A stretch of 64,000 bases of DNA from Pseudomonadota bacterium (GCA_027624715.1 JAQBTV010000002.1:58636-122635), one strand, 5' to 3'. Positions 1-9,313 are shown, counted from the first letter of the stretch. The notes: a model not told the origin generated them from the letters alone. Program-made: numbers and translations.

Positions 1-249
1 AGCCATAGATCTTTTGCTGTAAGCCCCATGGTCAACAGACGATGCAGGTTTGGAGCTTTCGCCGTATCCAGTTAAATCGGTGGCGACAACGGTAAAGCGT
101 TTACTGAGCTCGGGAGCGACTAAGTGCCACATGACATGTGTTTGTGGATTACCATGCAACAACAGAAGAGGCGGGCCATCTCCCCCTATTCTTAGTCGTA
201 TCGAAACATCCTCAACTTCGATCGTTTTTAATTGAAATCCTTCAAACAT
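1..249 (-). CDS. Alpha/beta hydrolase, N-terminal part only (haloacetate dehalogenase / epoxide hydrolase-like)
   Basis: The first 83 codons of a gene that runs off the left edge, starting at an ATG whose complement is 247-249. The translation shows the HGNP oxyanion-hole turn at residues 32-35 inside LLLLHGNPQTHVMWH, followed by ATDLTGYGESSKP at about 56-68, the strand and turn typical of the haloacetate dehalogenase and epoxide hydrolase branch of the fold. The nucleophile elbow and catalytic histidine lie outside the window, so substrate class cannot be settled. It sits 21 nt downstream of the zinc alcohol dehydrogenase gene on the same strand and is probably the last or a late gene of that operon. 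Confidence 0.8.
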   Translation of the reverse strand, partial: MFEGFQLKTIEVEDVSIRLRIGGDGPPLLLLHGNPQTHVMWHLVAPELSKRFTVVATDLTGYGESSKPASSVDHGAYSKRSMA

Positions 250-270
250 AATGTTGACGTATGTTCAGTT

Positions 271-1323
271 CTAAGAGGGATCAATGACGCCTTTTCCAGA
301 ATGTTGCAGATCAAATAGCTCGTAGGCCTCTTTCGCTTGATCTAACTTCCACTCATGTGTGAAGAGGGCATCTAACGAAATTTCTTTATCAGCCACATAC
401 TCAGCACATTTAGCTTGTCCAACTTTTGAGAAGGTCCAGGAGCCAATGATTGTGACCTGACGTCTTAACATATCGTTACTGACATTCAGTGTCACGATAT
501 CCCCTTCACCAACAAAGCAAGCTTTACCCCAAGTGCGCACGCACTGCACCGCTTGCGTGCGTGCGGCAGGAGCGGATGAGCAGTCCAGAGAGGCGTGTGC
601 ACCACGACCGTGTGTTGCGTCACGGATCGCCTGAACCACATTTTCTGTTTTGGCAGGGTTAATCAGTACATCAGCTCCAAATCCCTTTGCTCGTTGTAGG
701 CGTTCTTCACTTGTATCAAGGGCGATTACTCGAGAGCCCATTCGCGAGGCAAGGAAGGTGGCAGATAATCCTACGGGACCTTGGCCAAAAACTGCGATTG
801 TCTGATCGCCCATCAGTTCCAGTCGTTGTAATGCACCCCAGGCTGTACCTGTGCCGCAGGAGATTGCGGCTCCTGATTTAAATGAGAGTTCGTCAGGGAG
901 CGCTACAAGCGTCCTTGCGGGACATTTCATATATTTAGCATGTGCACCATGCCCGGTTACTCCGAAAACTTCCTTGACTCCATCAACGCAAAGTTGTTCC
1001 CATCCCGTTGAGCAATGATCACATGAACCACAACCACGGTAGTGGTGCTGCATGACTCGCATACCTTTTTGTGCAACATTTTTTGGTACCCCTTGACCAA
1101 CAGCAACAACAACACCGCATGGTTCGTGACCAGCGATGATAGGCCCATCAAAATCGCCCAGACCAAGGGACGAGGCCCCTCCCTCTGCTCTATAGAACTT
1201 TAGATCACTGCCGCACATGCCAGACGCTTTAATCTCTAAAACCACCTCTCCAGGTCCTGGAGTTGGGTCTGGAAAGTTTAAGATTTCTAGTTTTTTCTTG
1301 CCGGGGAAAACGATGCCTTTCAT
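271..1323 (-). CDS. Zinc-dependent alcohol dehydrogenase, MDR superfamily
   Basis: A 350-residue medium-chain dehydrogenase/reductase, the usual length for the family, that should oxidise an alcohol or polyol with NAD(P). Catalytic-zinc ligands are visible as C37 in GMCGSD and the H66-E67 pair in AGHEP. The structural zinc site is complete, with four cysteines at 98, 101, 104 and 112. The nucleotide-binding turn VFGQGPVGLSA lies near residue 180. It follows an aldehyde dehydrogenase gene by 28 nt on the same strand, so alcohol to aldehyde to acid oxidation within one operon is a reasonable inference. The physiological substrate is unknown. Confidence 0.9.
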   Translation of the reverse strand: MKGIVFPGKKKLEILNFPDPTPGPGEVVLEIKASGMCGSDLKFYRAEGGASSLGLGDFDGPIIAGHEPCGVVVAVGQGVPKNVAQKGMRVMQHHYRGCGSCDHCSTGWEQLCVDGVKEVFGVTGHGAHAKYMKCPARTLVALPDELSFKSGAAISCGTGTAWGALQRLELMGDQTIAVFGQGPVGLSATFLASRMGSRVIALDTSEERLQRAKGFGADVLINPAKTENVVQAIRDATHGRGAHASLDCSSAPAARTQAVQCVRTWGKACFVGEGDIVTLNVSNDMLRRQVTIIGSWTFSKVGQAKCAEYVADKEISLDALFTHEWKLDQAKEAYELFDLQHSGKGVIDPS

Positions 1324-1351
1324 AATGAAACTCCCTAAAGAATATGTGTTG

Positions 1352-2830
1352 TTATTTTAGGACGAATGGATTTCCAGTTTTGGCCCCTATGTTGATCCAA
1401 ACACTCTTTGTCTGTAGGTATTGATAAATCGCTTCAATACCGCTTTCCCGGCCCACACCGGAATCTTTGTAACCCCCGAATGGAGACATGTAGCTCACTG
1501 CGCGATACGTATTCACCCAAACTGTTCCTGCTTGAATTTTTTCTGACATCCTGATGGCTCGACCAATGTCACTGGTCCAAACTCCAGAGCCTAAACCGAA
1601 TCGAATATCGTTTGCAATTTCGACCGCTTCCTCTTCGTCTTTGAACTTAATCACAGAGAGTACCGGTCCGAATACTTCTTCTTGCGCGATCCTCATGTCA
1701 TTTGTAACCCCTGTGAACACAGTTGGCTCGATGAACCATCCATCACCGCATTCTGGTCGGGTGGCCGCTGTGCCACCGAGGGCCAAATTAGCACCTTCAT
1801 TTTTAGCCACATCAATATAACTAAGAACTTTGTCGTACTGTGGTTTTGTGGTGATCGGTCCTACCTGGGTCTCGGTACTCATGGGATTACCCATGCGAGC
1901 AGTTCTAGCAAGCGCAATGAGCTTTTCCATGAATTCGTCATGAATGTTTTCCTGTAAAAGCAAACGCGATCCAGCAATACACGTTTGTCCGGTTGCTGCA
2001 AAGATGCCTGATACTGCACCGTTAACCGCATCCTCTAAGTTAGCGTCGTCAAAAACAATGTTAGGGGATTTTCCACCGAGTTCGAGTGTGACCCGTTTAA
2101 ATGATTTCGCAGCTACTTGATTGATGGCTCTTCCAGTAGCATCAGAGCCAGTAAACGCAATTTTTCGAACGAGCGGATGAGAGGTAAGTGGTTCGCCGAC
2201 GTCTTTTCCATAACCCGTAACTACGTTGACAACGCCGTCTGGAAAGCCTGCCTCTTTAATGAGTTTGATAAACTCTAAGGTGGATGCCGAAGTAAACTCT
2301 GAGGGCTTGATCACGACTGTGCATCCTGCCGCTAACGCTGGTGCCAGTTTCCATGCTAGTAATAGCAGCGGTGAATTCCAAGCGGTGATCGCGGCGACAA
2401 CGCCGAGAGGTTCATGGCGTGTGAAATTGAAGTAGCCTTTTTTGTCGAGCGGAATCACTGAGCCTTCAATTTTATCGGCTAGGCCGCCAAAGTAGTAATA
2501 CCACTGAGGAACGTAGTTGACTTGACCTAGCATTTCTGCGATTAGTTTTCCGTTGTCTTTCACTTCCATTTCTGCAAGTTTTTGCGCGTCTCTAGCGATT
2601 AGATCACCGAGCCTATGAATTAGCATGCCACGCTGACTCGCGGTCAATTCTGACCAAGGGCCGCTGGTAAATGCTCGATGTGCTGCCTGCACAGCCCGAT
2701 CCACATCTGCTGGGCCACCTGCAGCCACCTGTGCCCAAACTTTTCCAGTGAAAGGGTTAAAGCTGTCAAACCATTCGCCTGAAGCCGCTTCGATAAAATC
2801 ACCATCTATGTACATCTTGAATTGTTCCAT
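1352..2830 (-). CDS. NAD(P)-dependent aldehyde dehydrogenase
   Basis: A full-length aldehyde dehydrogenase superfamily enzyme that oxidises an aldehyde to the acid. Seen: the LELGGKSPNIVFDDAN segment with the general-base glutamate, the catalytic cysteine in ATGQTCIAGSR near residue 288, and EEVFGPVLSV in the C-terminal part. I start it at the ATG at 2828-2830: the upstream in-frame ATG at 2834-2836 touches the GGAG ribosome site, leaving no spacing, while the chosen start gives 6 nt. This yields 492 residues. It lies between a ketopantoate-reductase-like gene and the zinc alcohol dehydrogenase, all on the minus strand. Substrate unresolved. Confidence 0.92.
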   Translation of the reverse strand: MEQFKMYIDGDFIEAASGEWFDSFNPFTGKVWAQVAAGGPADVDRAVQAAHRAFTSGPWSELTASQRGMLIHRLGDLIARDAQKLAEMEVKDNGKLIAEMLGQVNYVPQWYYYFGGLADKIEGSVIPLDKKGYFNFTRHEPLGVVAAITAWNSPLLLLAWKLAPALAAGCTVVIKPSEFTSASTLEFIKLIKEAGFPDGVVNVVTGYGKDVGEPLTSHPLVRKIAFTGSDATGRAINQVAAKSFKRVTLELGGKSPNIVFDDANLEDAVNGAVSGIFAATGQTCIAGSRLLLQENIHDEFMEKLIALARTARMGNPMSTETQVGPITTKPQYDKVLSYIDVAKNEGANLALGGTAATRPECGDGWFIEPTVFTGVTNDMRIAQEEVFGPVLSVIKFKDEEEAVEIANDIRFGLGSGVWTSDIGRAIRMSEKIQAGTVWVNTYRAVSYMSPFGGYKDSGVGRESGIEAIYQYLQTKSVWINIGAKTGNPFVLK

Positions 2831-2864
2831 CCCCATCTCCTGTTTTAATTATCTTGAATGACTT

Positions 2865-3791
2865 TTAACGGACACCCATTTGTTTTTCTTTATTTCTTAC
2901 TAAAGCGCTGATCGCTGAATTAAACGGAGTCTCAACGCTTACTTGTAATCCGACATTCGGTATTGCACCGTTAATGGCATCGATCTCAGACATCCGCCCC
3001 GCTAAGTGATCAAGCAGCATCGACGGTTTAGCGTTTAGTATTTTTGATCCGAAATTTTTGACATATTTGATAGGATCATCAATTCGAACATTAATGTTTT
3101 TAGCCATCGCAACGTTAAAAGCTTCCCGTGCACAATTCGACGCGCAAATCCATGCGTCCGCATCTTCCATCACCTCTCCTACTGTGAGACCTGTTATCGT
3201 ACAAGTCCCCGAGAAGCACACGTTGCAGATTAGTTTTTCCCAGATTAGTTGGTCAATGTCATCAAAGCACTCTACGCGAAATCCGCCGGACTCCCACGTT
3301 GCCGCAATCGTGCGGAGTCTATCGGTCACTGGCCCAGAAAACTCACCCAACCTAACGAGTTCCCAGCCATTGTGGTGGGCGTACCCTGGTTCTTTAATGG
3401 ACGCGCCGAAGCCACCAACCACACCAATTGCTACTTTCTCAAATCCTAGTATTTTTGCTGCGGCTTCAGGACCTCCTAAGCCATTTTGAATCGAGAGTAC
3501 CACTGTGTTGACACCCATCAAAGATACGGCTGACTCTGCGGCGGCCCCTACATGCATTGCCTTGGTCGCGATGATGACTAGGTCACACTCTCCAACTTCA
3601 CTTGTATCTGTTGTGGCATTTAGTTTGACAATTCGAGATCCAGATGCGCCCTCTAAGCGCAAGCCATTTTTTTTGATCGCTTCTACGTGATCTTGCCAGG
3701 TATCAACTGCCCATACGTCATGACCTGCGTCAGCCAATAGGGCAGCGTAGACGCTGCCCATAGCACCGCACCCTAATATCCCGATTTTCAT
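2865..3791 (-). CDS. Ketopantoate reductase family protein (PanE/ApbA-like)
   Basis: A 308-residue NADPH-dependent 2-oxoacid reductase of the 2-dehydropantoate 2-reductase family. The N-terminal Rossmann motif is GILGCGAMGSVYAALLADAG, and the SIQNGLGG segment near residue 105 matches the conserved Asn region. Family members in catabolic clusters often reduce other 2-oxoacids, and panB and panC are encoded 40 kb away in this window, so its place in a minus-strand catabolic operon argues against assuming pantothenate synthesis. It lies 34 nt upstream of the aldehyde dehydrogenase gene and 55 nt downstream of the VOC gene. Confidence 0.82.
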   Translation of the reverse strand: MKIGILGCGAMGSVYAALLADAGHDVWAVDTWQDHVEAIKKNGLRLEGASGSRIVKLNATTDTSEVGECDLVIIATKAMHVGAAAESAVSLMGVNTVVLSIQNGLGGPEAAAKILGFEKVAIGVVGGFGASIKEPGYAHHNGWELVRLGEFSGPVTDRLRTIAATWESGGFRVECFDDIDQLIWEKLICNVCFSGTCTITGLTVGEVMEDADAWICASNCAREAFNVAMAKNINVRIDDPIKYVKNFGSKILNAKPSMLLDHLAGRMSEIDAINGAIPNVGLQVSVETPFNSAISALVRNKEKQMGVR

Positions 3792-3846
3792 AGTTTTCCC
3801 TTCAATCTACTGATTAAAGTGTAATGGTTGGTGGCGCTAGCCTAAA

Positions 3847-4173
3847 TCAAACGCTTGCGTTTTCTGCGTAGATTTCAACACAATTGCCTTCAGGGTCGAG
3901 TACTTGAAAGGATGTGAACTCAGGTCCAACTTTCAGTGCCTTGTCGAACCGATCTCTCCACTCATGCAGTTTTGCCATATTGCGCACTCTAAATCCGAGG
4001 TGAAGCACTGCAGGTTGGTTGATAGGGGTGCCTTGTTGGAACGCGATTAAGATCCCATCACCTCTCACCACATGTTGATCTGCTGCTAACTTGAAGGTTT
4101 CAGCGTACCATTTCGCCAGATCATGAGGGTTTTGAGACGGGATATTGGCATGTTCTAATCGGAAATCAGACAC
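3847..4173 (-). CDS. VOC (glyoxalase/dioxygenase-fold) family protein
   Basis: A short 108-residue single-module protein of the vicinal oxygen chelate superfamily. Visible features are an early metal-ligand type histidine (RLEHANIPS), the central LHLGFRVRN strand and the C-terminal VLDPEGNCVEIYAE, where the glutamate normally binds the metal. Members act as lyases, dioxygenases or epimerases, usually as dimers. It stands between the tartrate-dehydrogenase-like gene with its degraded crotonase neighbour and the ketopantoate-reductase-like gene, on the same strand. The reaction cannot be assigned. Confidence 0.8.
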   Translation of the reverse strand: MSDFRLEHANIPSQNPHDLAKWYAETFKLAADQHVVRGDGILIAFQQGTPINQPAVLHLGFRVRNMAKLHEWRDRFDKALKVGPEFTSFQVLDPEGNCVEIYAENASV

Positions 4174-4239
4174 GATATTTTCCTATATTTATAGTTAAAA
4201 TTGAAGGGCAAATCTCTTCTAGTCTTTTTTGGTGACTGC

Positions 4240-4545
4240 CTACATTGAAGCTTGAATAATCCCAATTTTAAATTGGTCAAGTATCCTACAACGATGGATG
4301 CCTATCTGTCCAAAAAAACTAAGAGTTAACCATTTGACGGATTGCTTTAGGCTGCCCCCAGCAGAAAATACGGCCCTACTTCCATTGATGATGGCGGCTT
4401 TAATTTTTTTATTCGAATCAATCTTATCCCAGATACTGACAAATTCATCAGCTGCGGTATTGCCCGTCAGTGCATTACGAGTTTCTGGCTCATTCATCGC
4501 CAAAGTTACGATATGCCCCTCTTCTTGAATATTTAGGAATTACGA
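4240..4545 (-). pseudogene. Enoyl-CoA hydratase (crotonase) remnant
   Basis: An in-frame stretch that resembles the beginning of a crotonase: GHIVTLAMNEPETRNALTGN, then AIINGSRAVFSAGGSLK, which matches the oxyanion-hole region of enoyl-CoA hydratases. It ends at a stop after about 100 codons (IIQASM), where real members continue for some 150 more residues. The frame also lacks a good start: a TAA precedes FLNIQEEGHIV and no ATG, GTG or TTG initiates before the conserved region. Both ends are therefore missing and I read it as a decayed gene inside the operon. A short expressed fragment beginning at ATG 4503 cannot be excluded. Confidence 0.65.
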
Positions 4546-4583
4546 TATTCGATATCCTCTAAGCACATTGAACTATTTGAGGT

Positions 4584-5645
4584 TTACGTAAATGAATTGG
4601 CAATCGCTTTACCAACATCGGAGGTTGCAGCTGATCCGCCAAGATCAGGAGTAACAGGACCGGAAACCAAACACGCTTCAATACTATTGGTGATCGCTCT
4701 AGCGGCAGCGTGTTCGCCAAGATGATCTAGCATCATTGCGCCCGACCAAATTTGAGCGATTGGGTTTGCGATATTTTTGCCATAAATATCAGGAGCTGAG
4801 CCATGCACTGGTTCAAATAGGGATGGAAAGTTTCGCCCAGGATTGATGTTTGCAGATGGCGCTATACCAATGGTTCCTGCAGTGGCTGGCCCAATGTCTG
4901 AGATAATATCGCCAAACAAGTTAGAAGCGACGATAACATCGAACCGCTGCGGATTTAAAATGAGTTGGATTGTGAGGCCATCAATGTGATATTGGTCTGT
5001 AGTGATGTTTGGATGTTCAGCCGACACTACTTTAAAGCGTTCATCCCAGTAGGGCATGGTGATCGCAATACCATTTGATTTGGTAGCTGATGTCACATGT
5101 TTTCTATCTCTCTTTTGCGCTAATCCGAAAGCGTATTGCATGATGCGGTCTACACCTTTTCGCGTAAAAACTGACGTTTGTGTGACCGTCTCTCGATCGG
5201 TGCCTTCGAACATTCTGCCGCCGATGGAAGAATACTCACCTTCGGTATTTTCACGAACAACCAGATAATCGATGTCACCTGGCTTGCGATCGGCTAATGG
5301 ACACTTCACTCCTGGTAGGAGTTTGACTGGGCGCAAGTTTACGTATTGGTCAAATTCCCTACGATATTTAATTAAAGAATCCCATAACGCTATGTGGTCA
5401 GGTACTGCGGCGGGCCAACCATTTGCGCCAAAGAAAATACAGTCATGTCCTCCGATGTCCTCTCGCCAAGAGGGGGGCATCCACCAACCGTGTTTTTCGT
5501 AGTTGTCGCAGCTCCAATCAAATTCATCGAATTTGAGTTCGAAGTTGTATTTTCGAGCGACAGCATCTAATACCCGCAACCCCTCAGGCATGATTTCTTT
5601 TCCAATGCCGTCTCCGGCAATCACCGCAATTTTGTAAAACTTCAT
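4584..5645 (-). CDS. Tartrate / D-malate-type dehydrogenase (isocitrate-isopropylmalate dehydrogenase family)
   Basis: A 353-residue beta-decarboxylating 2-hydroxyacid dehydrogenase. The N terminus carries IAVIAGDGIGKEI. The middle has LVVRENTEGEYSS, which binds substrate and metal in this family, and the metal-binding aspartates lie in ASNLFGDIISDIGPATAG. The C-terminal EPVHGSAPDI region binds NAD. Length and the WWMPPSW segment fit the tartrate dehydrogenase/decarboxylase (TtuC/DmlA) branch better than LeuB. It is the first gene of the minus-strand catabolic arm, about 170 nt from the divergent plus-strand arm. The true substrate could be tartrate, D-malate or a substituted malate. Confidence 0.85.
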   Translation of the reverse strand: MKFYKIAVIAGDGIGKEIMPEGLRVLDAVARKYNFELKFDEFDWSCDNYEKHGWWMPPSWREDIGGHDCIFFGANGWPAAVPDHIALWDSLIKYRREFDQYVNLRPVKLLPGVKCPLADRKPGDIDYLVVRENTEGEYSSIGGRMFEGTDRETVTQTSVFTRKGVDRIMQYAFGLAQKRDRKHVTSATKSNGIAITMPYWDERFKVVSAEHPNITTDQYHIDGLTIQLILNPQRFDVIVASNLFGDIISDIGPATAGTIGIAPSANINPGRNFPSLFEPVHGSAPDIYGKNIANPIAQIWSGAMMLDHLGEHAAARAITNSIEACLVSGPVTPDLGGSAATSDVGKAIANSFT

Positions 5646-5817
5646 AGGGAGCGTCCTTTTACGATTCTTATTTGGTTTATAGTGATCTTTCCAAGATCTG
5701 CGATAACAATTATTTTAAACTGCTTCTGGGATTTGCGACAAAAAATAAAAACAGTCGCGCCGCATAATCAGTGCGAATATCCAATTGGTTGCCGTTATTA
5801 AATATAAAGGAGTGTAG

Positions 5818-6834
5818 GTGTCAGAGCTAATGCGAGCAGTAGAAGCTGTCGATTTTGCAATTGATGATTTGCGTCTTTGTGAGAGAACCAAGCCCTCGGT
5901 GCAGAACGGAGAAGTCTTGATCAAGATAGAGGCAGCTAGTCTTAATTATCGTGATCTGGCAATTCTGGACCAAAAATTCATGCCGCATTTAAACCTACCA
6001 TACGTCCCGTGTTCCGATTGTTCCGGGCAGGTAGTCAAGGTCGGAGATGGGGTTACCCGTTTTAAGGAGGGGGATCGAGTAATTCCAGTCTATACGCAAG
6101 GGTGGTATAGCGGAAAACCGACTCAGCAGCAGCGCACGACAAAGACACTCGGTGCGCCGCTCTCAGGGGTGTTGCAAGAGTATATTGTAGTGCCAGAACA
6201 AGAGGCGGTTACGGCCGCTGCTTCTCTTACCGCTAGGGAGTGCGCAACGCTTCCGATCGCAGCCCTCACGGCATGGAATGCCCTAGAGCAGGGCGGAATT
6301 AAGTCCGGAGACACGGTGCTCGTTCAAGGAACGGGTGGTGTGGCTTTATTTGCGTTGCAGTTTGCAAAAATGGCTGGAGCCAAAGTAATACTGACATCAT
6401 CTAGTGATGAAAAACTTAGCCAAGCGAAGCAGTTGGGTGCTGATGTCGGGATTAATTACAAAACGCACAGTAATTGGGCCGCACTGGCCAAAGATGCAAC
6501 CGGAGGTAGAGGAGTAGATATTGTTATCGAAACAACTGGTTACACCTTATCTGAATCATTGTCGGTAGTATGTTTTGGTGGATTCGTCGCCGTGATTGGT
6601 TTTGTGGGAGGCCATGAGGCTACGATTTCTGTGAAGTCTCTACTGGGCCCTTTTATTCGCGTGCAGGGGATAGCGGTTGGATCGCGACTGCAATTTGAAG
6701 CCATGGTGCGTGCTATCGACTATCATGGGATTAAACCCGTTATTGATTCGAGTTTTCGTTTAGAAAATGCTGCCGACGCGTTTAGGCATCTCAAGTCTGG
6801 CAAGCATGTCGGAAAGATCGTAATAGAGATTTAA
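5818..6834 (+). CDS. Quinone-oxidoreductase-like MDR protein (NAD(P)-dependent)
   Basis: A 338-residue medium-chain dehydrogenase/reductase without the cysteine cluster of the zinc enzymes, so probably a zinc-free NADPH reductase of the quinone oxidoreductase branch. Seen: NYRDLAILD, the VLVQGTGGVALFALQFAK nucleotide-binding turn near residue 165 and GGRGVDIVIETTG. The start is GTG at 5818, chosen because AAGGAG lies 5 nt upstream; an internal ATG at 5830 is the alternative. It opens the plus-strand arm of the divergent region, with the ThDP alpha subunit 16 nt downstream. Confidence 0.86.
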   Translation: MSELMRAVEAVDFAIDDLRLCERTKPSVQNGEVLIKIEAASLNYRDLAILDQKFMPHLNLPYVPCSDCSGQVVKVGDGVTRFKEGDRVIPVYTQGWYSGKPTQQQRTTKTLGAPLSGVLQEYIVVPEQEAVTAAASLTARECATLPIAALTAWNALEQGGIKSGDTVLVQGTGGVALFALQFAKMAGAKVILTSSSDEKLSQAKQLGADVGINYKTHSNWAALAKDATGGRGVDIVIETTGYTLSESLSVVCFGGFVAVIGFVGGHEATISVKSLLGPFIRVQGIAVGSRLQFEAMVRAIDYHGIKPVIDSSFRLENAADAFRHLKSGKHVGKIVIEI

Positions 6835-6850
6835 TCTATAGTTTTGAGCC

Positions 6851-7378
6851 ATGAACATGAACCTTGCGAACCACTGGAGTAAGACGGTATTCGATTTGAT
6901 ATGCGAGCAAGACATTTCTATAGTGAGTTTTGTCCCAGATGCAGGTCTATCTCAGTTGATTGATTTATGTGTATCTCATGAAGGTATCCAAACCGTTCGG
7001 CTAACCTCGGAGGAGGAAGGTATTTCTTTGGCAATGGGAACCTGGCTTGGTGGAAAAAAAAGTTTACTGTTAATGCAATCCAGTGGAGTAGGTAATTGTA
7101 TCAATATGCTCTCTATGTTGAATACTTGTCAGGTGCCGCTTCCCATGATCGTGACCATGCGTGGTGATTGGGGCGAATTTAATCCTTGGCAAGTGCCGAT
7201 GGGTCAGGGGGCAGAGCATGTCTTGAAAGAGATGGGCGTTACAACGTTTCGAGCACAAAAAAATGACGAAGTCGCGGAATGCGCTGAGGGTGCCATACGA
7301 TTTGCATTCAATACCTACAGGCCGACAGCCGTACTGATTGATCAACGGGTTTTAGGTGCGAAAACTTTTGGTCGTTGA
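6851..7378 (+). CDS. ThDP-dependent decarboxylase, alpha (PYR) subunit, sulfopyruvate decarboxylase-like
   Basis: A 175-residue protein equal to the N-terminal pyrimidine-binding domain of 2-oxoacid decarboxylases, here encoded separately as in ComD and related split enzymes. The activating glutamate is in TSEEEGISLAMGTWLGG near residue 57, followed by LLMQSSGVGNCINML. It needs the partner encoded 42 nt downstream to form the ThDP site. Known split relatives decarboxylate sulfopyruvate or phosphonopyruvate, but no sulfonate-specific partner genes are seen here, so the substrate is open. Confidence 0.82.
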   Translation: MNMNLANHWSKTVFDLICEQDISIVSFVPDAGLSQLIDLCVSHEGIQTVRLTSEEEGISLAMGTWLGGKKSLLLMQSSGVGNCINMLSMLNTCQVPLPMIVTMRGDWGEFNPWQVPMGQGAEHVLKEMGVTTFRAQKNDEVAECAEGAIRFAFNTYRPTAVLIDQRVLGAKTFGR

Positions 7379-7420
7379 TCGAGCCTTTGAGTGGAAACTT
7401 AAATTGCCATAAGGACGTGG

Positions 7421-8008
7421 ATGATATTATTAAATCGCAGACAAGTGGTTGAGCATTTATTACGGTCTAGAGGTGATCTTCTTGTGGTGGCCGGTTTAGG
7501 TGCGCCCGCCTGGGATATAACGGCGGCTGGAGATCATCCCTTAAACTTTCCAATGTGGGGTGGAATGGGTGGTGCATTAGCTACGGGACTTGGGCTTGCA
7601 TTGGCTCAACCAACCAAGCGCGTCTTGGTGGTCACAGGTGATGGTGAATTATTGATGGGGCTTAATTCGCTTGCGACGATAGGTGTGATTCAACCTACAA
7701 ATCTTGCGATTGTTGTTTTAGACAATGAGATTTATGGTGAGACAGGAAAACAAAAAACGCATACTGGATTTGGCGTTGATTTGGCAGCGGTTGCAAGTGC
7801 GTGTGGATTTACAAATTCTTCTATAATTACGGATGAAAATGAACTTACTTCTCTTAAAAAAGAAATAGACGGTTCTGGCTTAATGTTTGCTCAGGTTAAG
7901 GTTGATCCTAAATCAGATGAACTAGTGCTCCCACCTCGTGATGGGGCGCTGTTAAAAAACCGATTTAGAGAAGCCTTGCTTGGGGATCAATGTCACTTCT
8001 CTAACTGA
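7421..8008 (+). CDS. ThDP-dependent decarboxylase, beta (PP) subunit, sulfopyruvate decarboxylase-like
   Basis: A 195-residue partner carrying the diphosphate-binding domain. The ThDP-Mg motif is clear: GDGELLMGLNSLATIG, followed after the expected distance by the asparagine in LDNEIYGETGKQ. With the upstream alpha subunit it should give one decarboxylase active site at the interface, converting a 2-oxoacid to an aldehyde. AAGGA precedes the ATG at 7421. The next gene, a CoA-transferase, starts 63 nt downstream, with an aldehyde dehydrogenase beyond, so the aldehyde product could be oxidised and CoA-activated locally (inference). Confidence 0.84.
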   Translation: MILLNRRQVVEHLLRSRGDLLVVAGLGAPAWDITAAGDHPLNFPMWGGMGGALATGLGLALAQPTKRVLVVTGDGELLMGLNSLATIGVIQPTNLAIVVLDNEIYGETGKQKTHTGFGVDLAAVASACGFTNSSIITDENELTSLKKEIDGSGLMFAQVKVDPKSDELVLPPRDGALLKNRFREALLGDQCHFSN

Positions 8009-8071
8009 GACGCTCGTCTTCTGCGTGTTAGAGTTTGTCCCTAAATTTGAAATCGTCAGGAATAACACAAT

Positions 8072-9250
8072 ATGCGTCCACTAGAAGGAATAACAGTTGT
8101 CGCGCTTGAGCATGTTATAGCGGGACCATTCTGTACGCGGCAGTTAGCGGATTTGGGAGCCCGCGTAATCAAGATAGAAAGACCTAGAGGTGGTGATCCC
8201 TCGCGGGCTTATGACGATCGCGTTAATGGTTTAGCGTCTCACTTTGTGTGGACGAATCGCTCCAAAGAAAGTATCACGCTTGATTTGAAACAAGCAAAGG
8301 GTCTCGAAATCGTATACAAATTATTAAAAGGTGCGGACGTGCTGTTACAGAATCTCGCGCCAGGGGCCTCAGAGCGAATGGGCTTTTCTTATGGGCAATT
8401 GAAAGACCGCTATCCTCAACTAATAGTCTGTGATATCTCTGGATATGGCTCAGATGGCCCCTATAGAGATAAGAAAGCTTACGATCTTTTGATTCAAGCT
8501 GAGTCGGGTCTTTTGTCCGTCACGGGTTCCAAGGATGAGCCTGCTAAAGCAGGATGTTCTATCGTAGATATTTCCGCGGGAATGTATGCCTTTAGTAATA
8601 TTCTTGCGGCGATTATTAGTCGGCAGAAAACAGGCGCTGGATGTCATATTGATATTTCAATGCTTGAAACCATGGCCGAATGGATGAGTTTCCCCTTGTA
8701 CTACGCTTACGATGGTGCCGAGCCTCCTGCGAGAGCTGGAGCTTCGCATGCGACAATTTATCCTTATGGGCCATTCCCAATTGGTGATGGCAAAACGGTG
8801 ATATTAGGACTTCAGAATGAGCGTGAATGGGTTATTTTTTGCGATAAAGTACTGCAGCAACCTCACCTTAAAACGGATCAGCGATTCTCATCAAATACGA
8901 AGCGATCAGAATTCCGTCATGAGCTACGTGCAATCATCATTGAAGTATTTTCCCAAATGACTTTGGCTTCGGTCACTGAGTGCTTGGATGCTGCAAAAAT
9001 TGGAAACGCCTCTATGAATTCAATGCAACAAGTTTGGGATCATGAGCAACTCGCGGCGCGCGACAGGTGGCGATTGGTCGACTCATCGAATGGACCAGTA
9101 AAGGCAATGCTCCACCCAGGTGCTCCAAAAGAATTCTTGCCTCGGATGGACCGTATTCCAGAGGCGGGCGAGCATTCAGAAAAGATCTTATCCGAATTTG
9201 GATACAGCGATAGTGAAATCGATGAGCTTAAAAATTTCGGTGTTATTTAA
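8072..9250 (+). CDS. CaiB/BaiF (class III) CoA-transferase
   Basis: A 392-residue class III CoA-transferase. The N terminus RPLEGITVVALEHVIAGP and the RQLADLGARVIKIERP segment are typical of the family. The catalytic aspartate is expected in the KKAYDLLIQAESG segment near residue 138-148. Class III enzymes move CoA between carboxylic acids, for example between dicarboxylates or a substituted acid and its CoA ester. Located between the ThDP beta subunit and the second aldehyde dehydrogenase, upstream of a mesaconyl-CoA-hydratase-like gene and an acyl-CoA dehydrogenase, it is the likely activating step of this arm. Confidence 0.9.
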   Translation: MRPLEGITVVALEHVIAGPFCTRQLADLGARVIKIERPRGGDPSRAYDDRVNGLASHFVWTNRSKESITLDLKQAKGLEIVYKLLKGADVLLQNLAPGASERMGFSYGQLKDRYPQLIVCDISGYGSDGPYRDKKAYDLLIQAESGLLSVTGSKDEPAKAGCSIVDISAGMYAFSNILAAIISRQKTGAGCHIDISMLETMAEWMSFPLYYAYDGAEPPARAGASHATIYPYGPFPIGDGKTVILGLQNEREWVIFCDKVLQQPHLKTDQRFSSNTKRSEFRHELRAIIIEVFSQMTLASVTECLDAAKIGNASMNSMQQVWDHEQLAARDRWRLVDSSNGPVKAMLHPGAPKEFLPRMDRIPEAGEHSEKILSEFGYSDSEIDELKNFGVI

Positions 9251-9313
9251 CGTCGTGTGAATTGAGTTCAGATCAATATTCTTTTTTTAAATATTAAGAG
9301 AGTGGAGTGAGTA

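Noticed and set aside
3058..3489. Plus-strand open frame of 143 codons
   Set aside because: Antisense to the ketopantoate-reductase-like gene; no recognisable domain.
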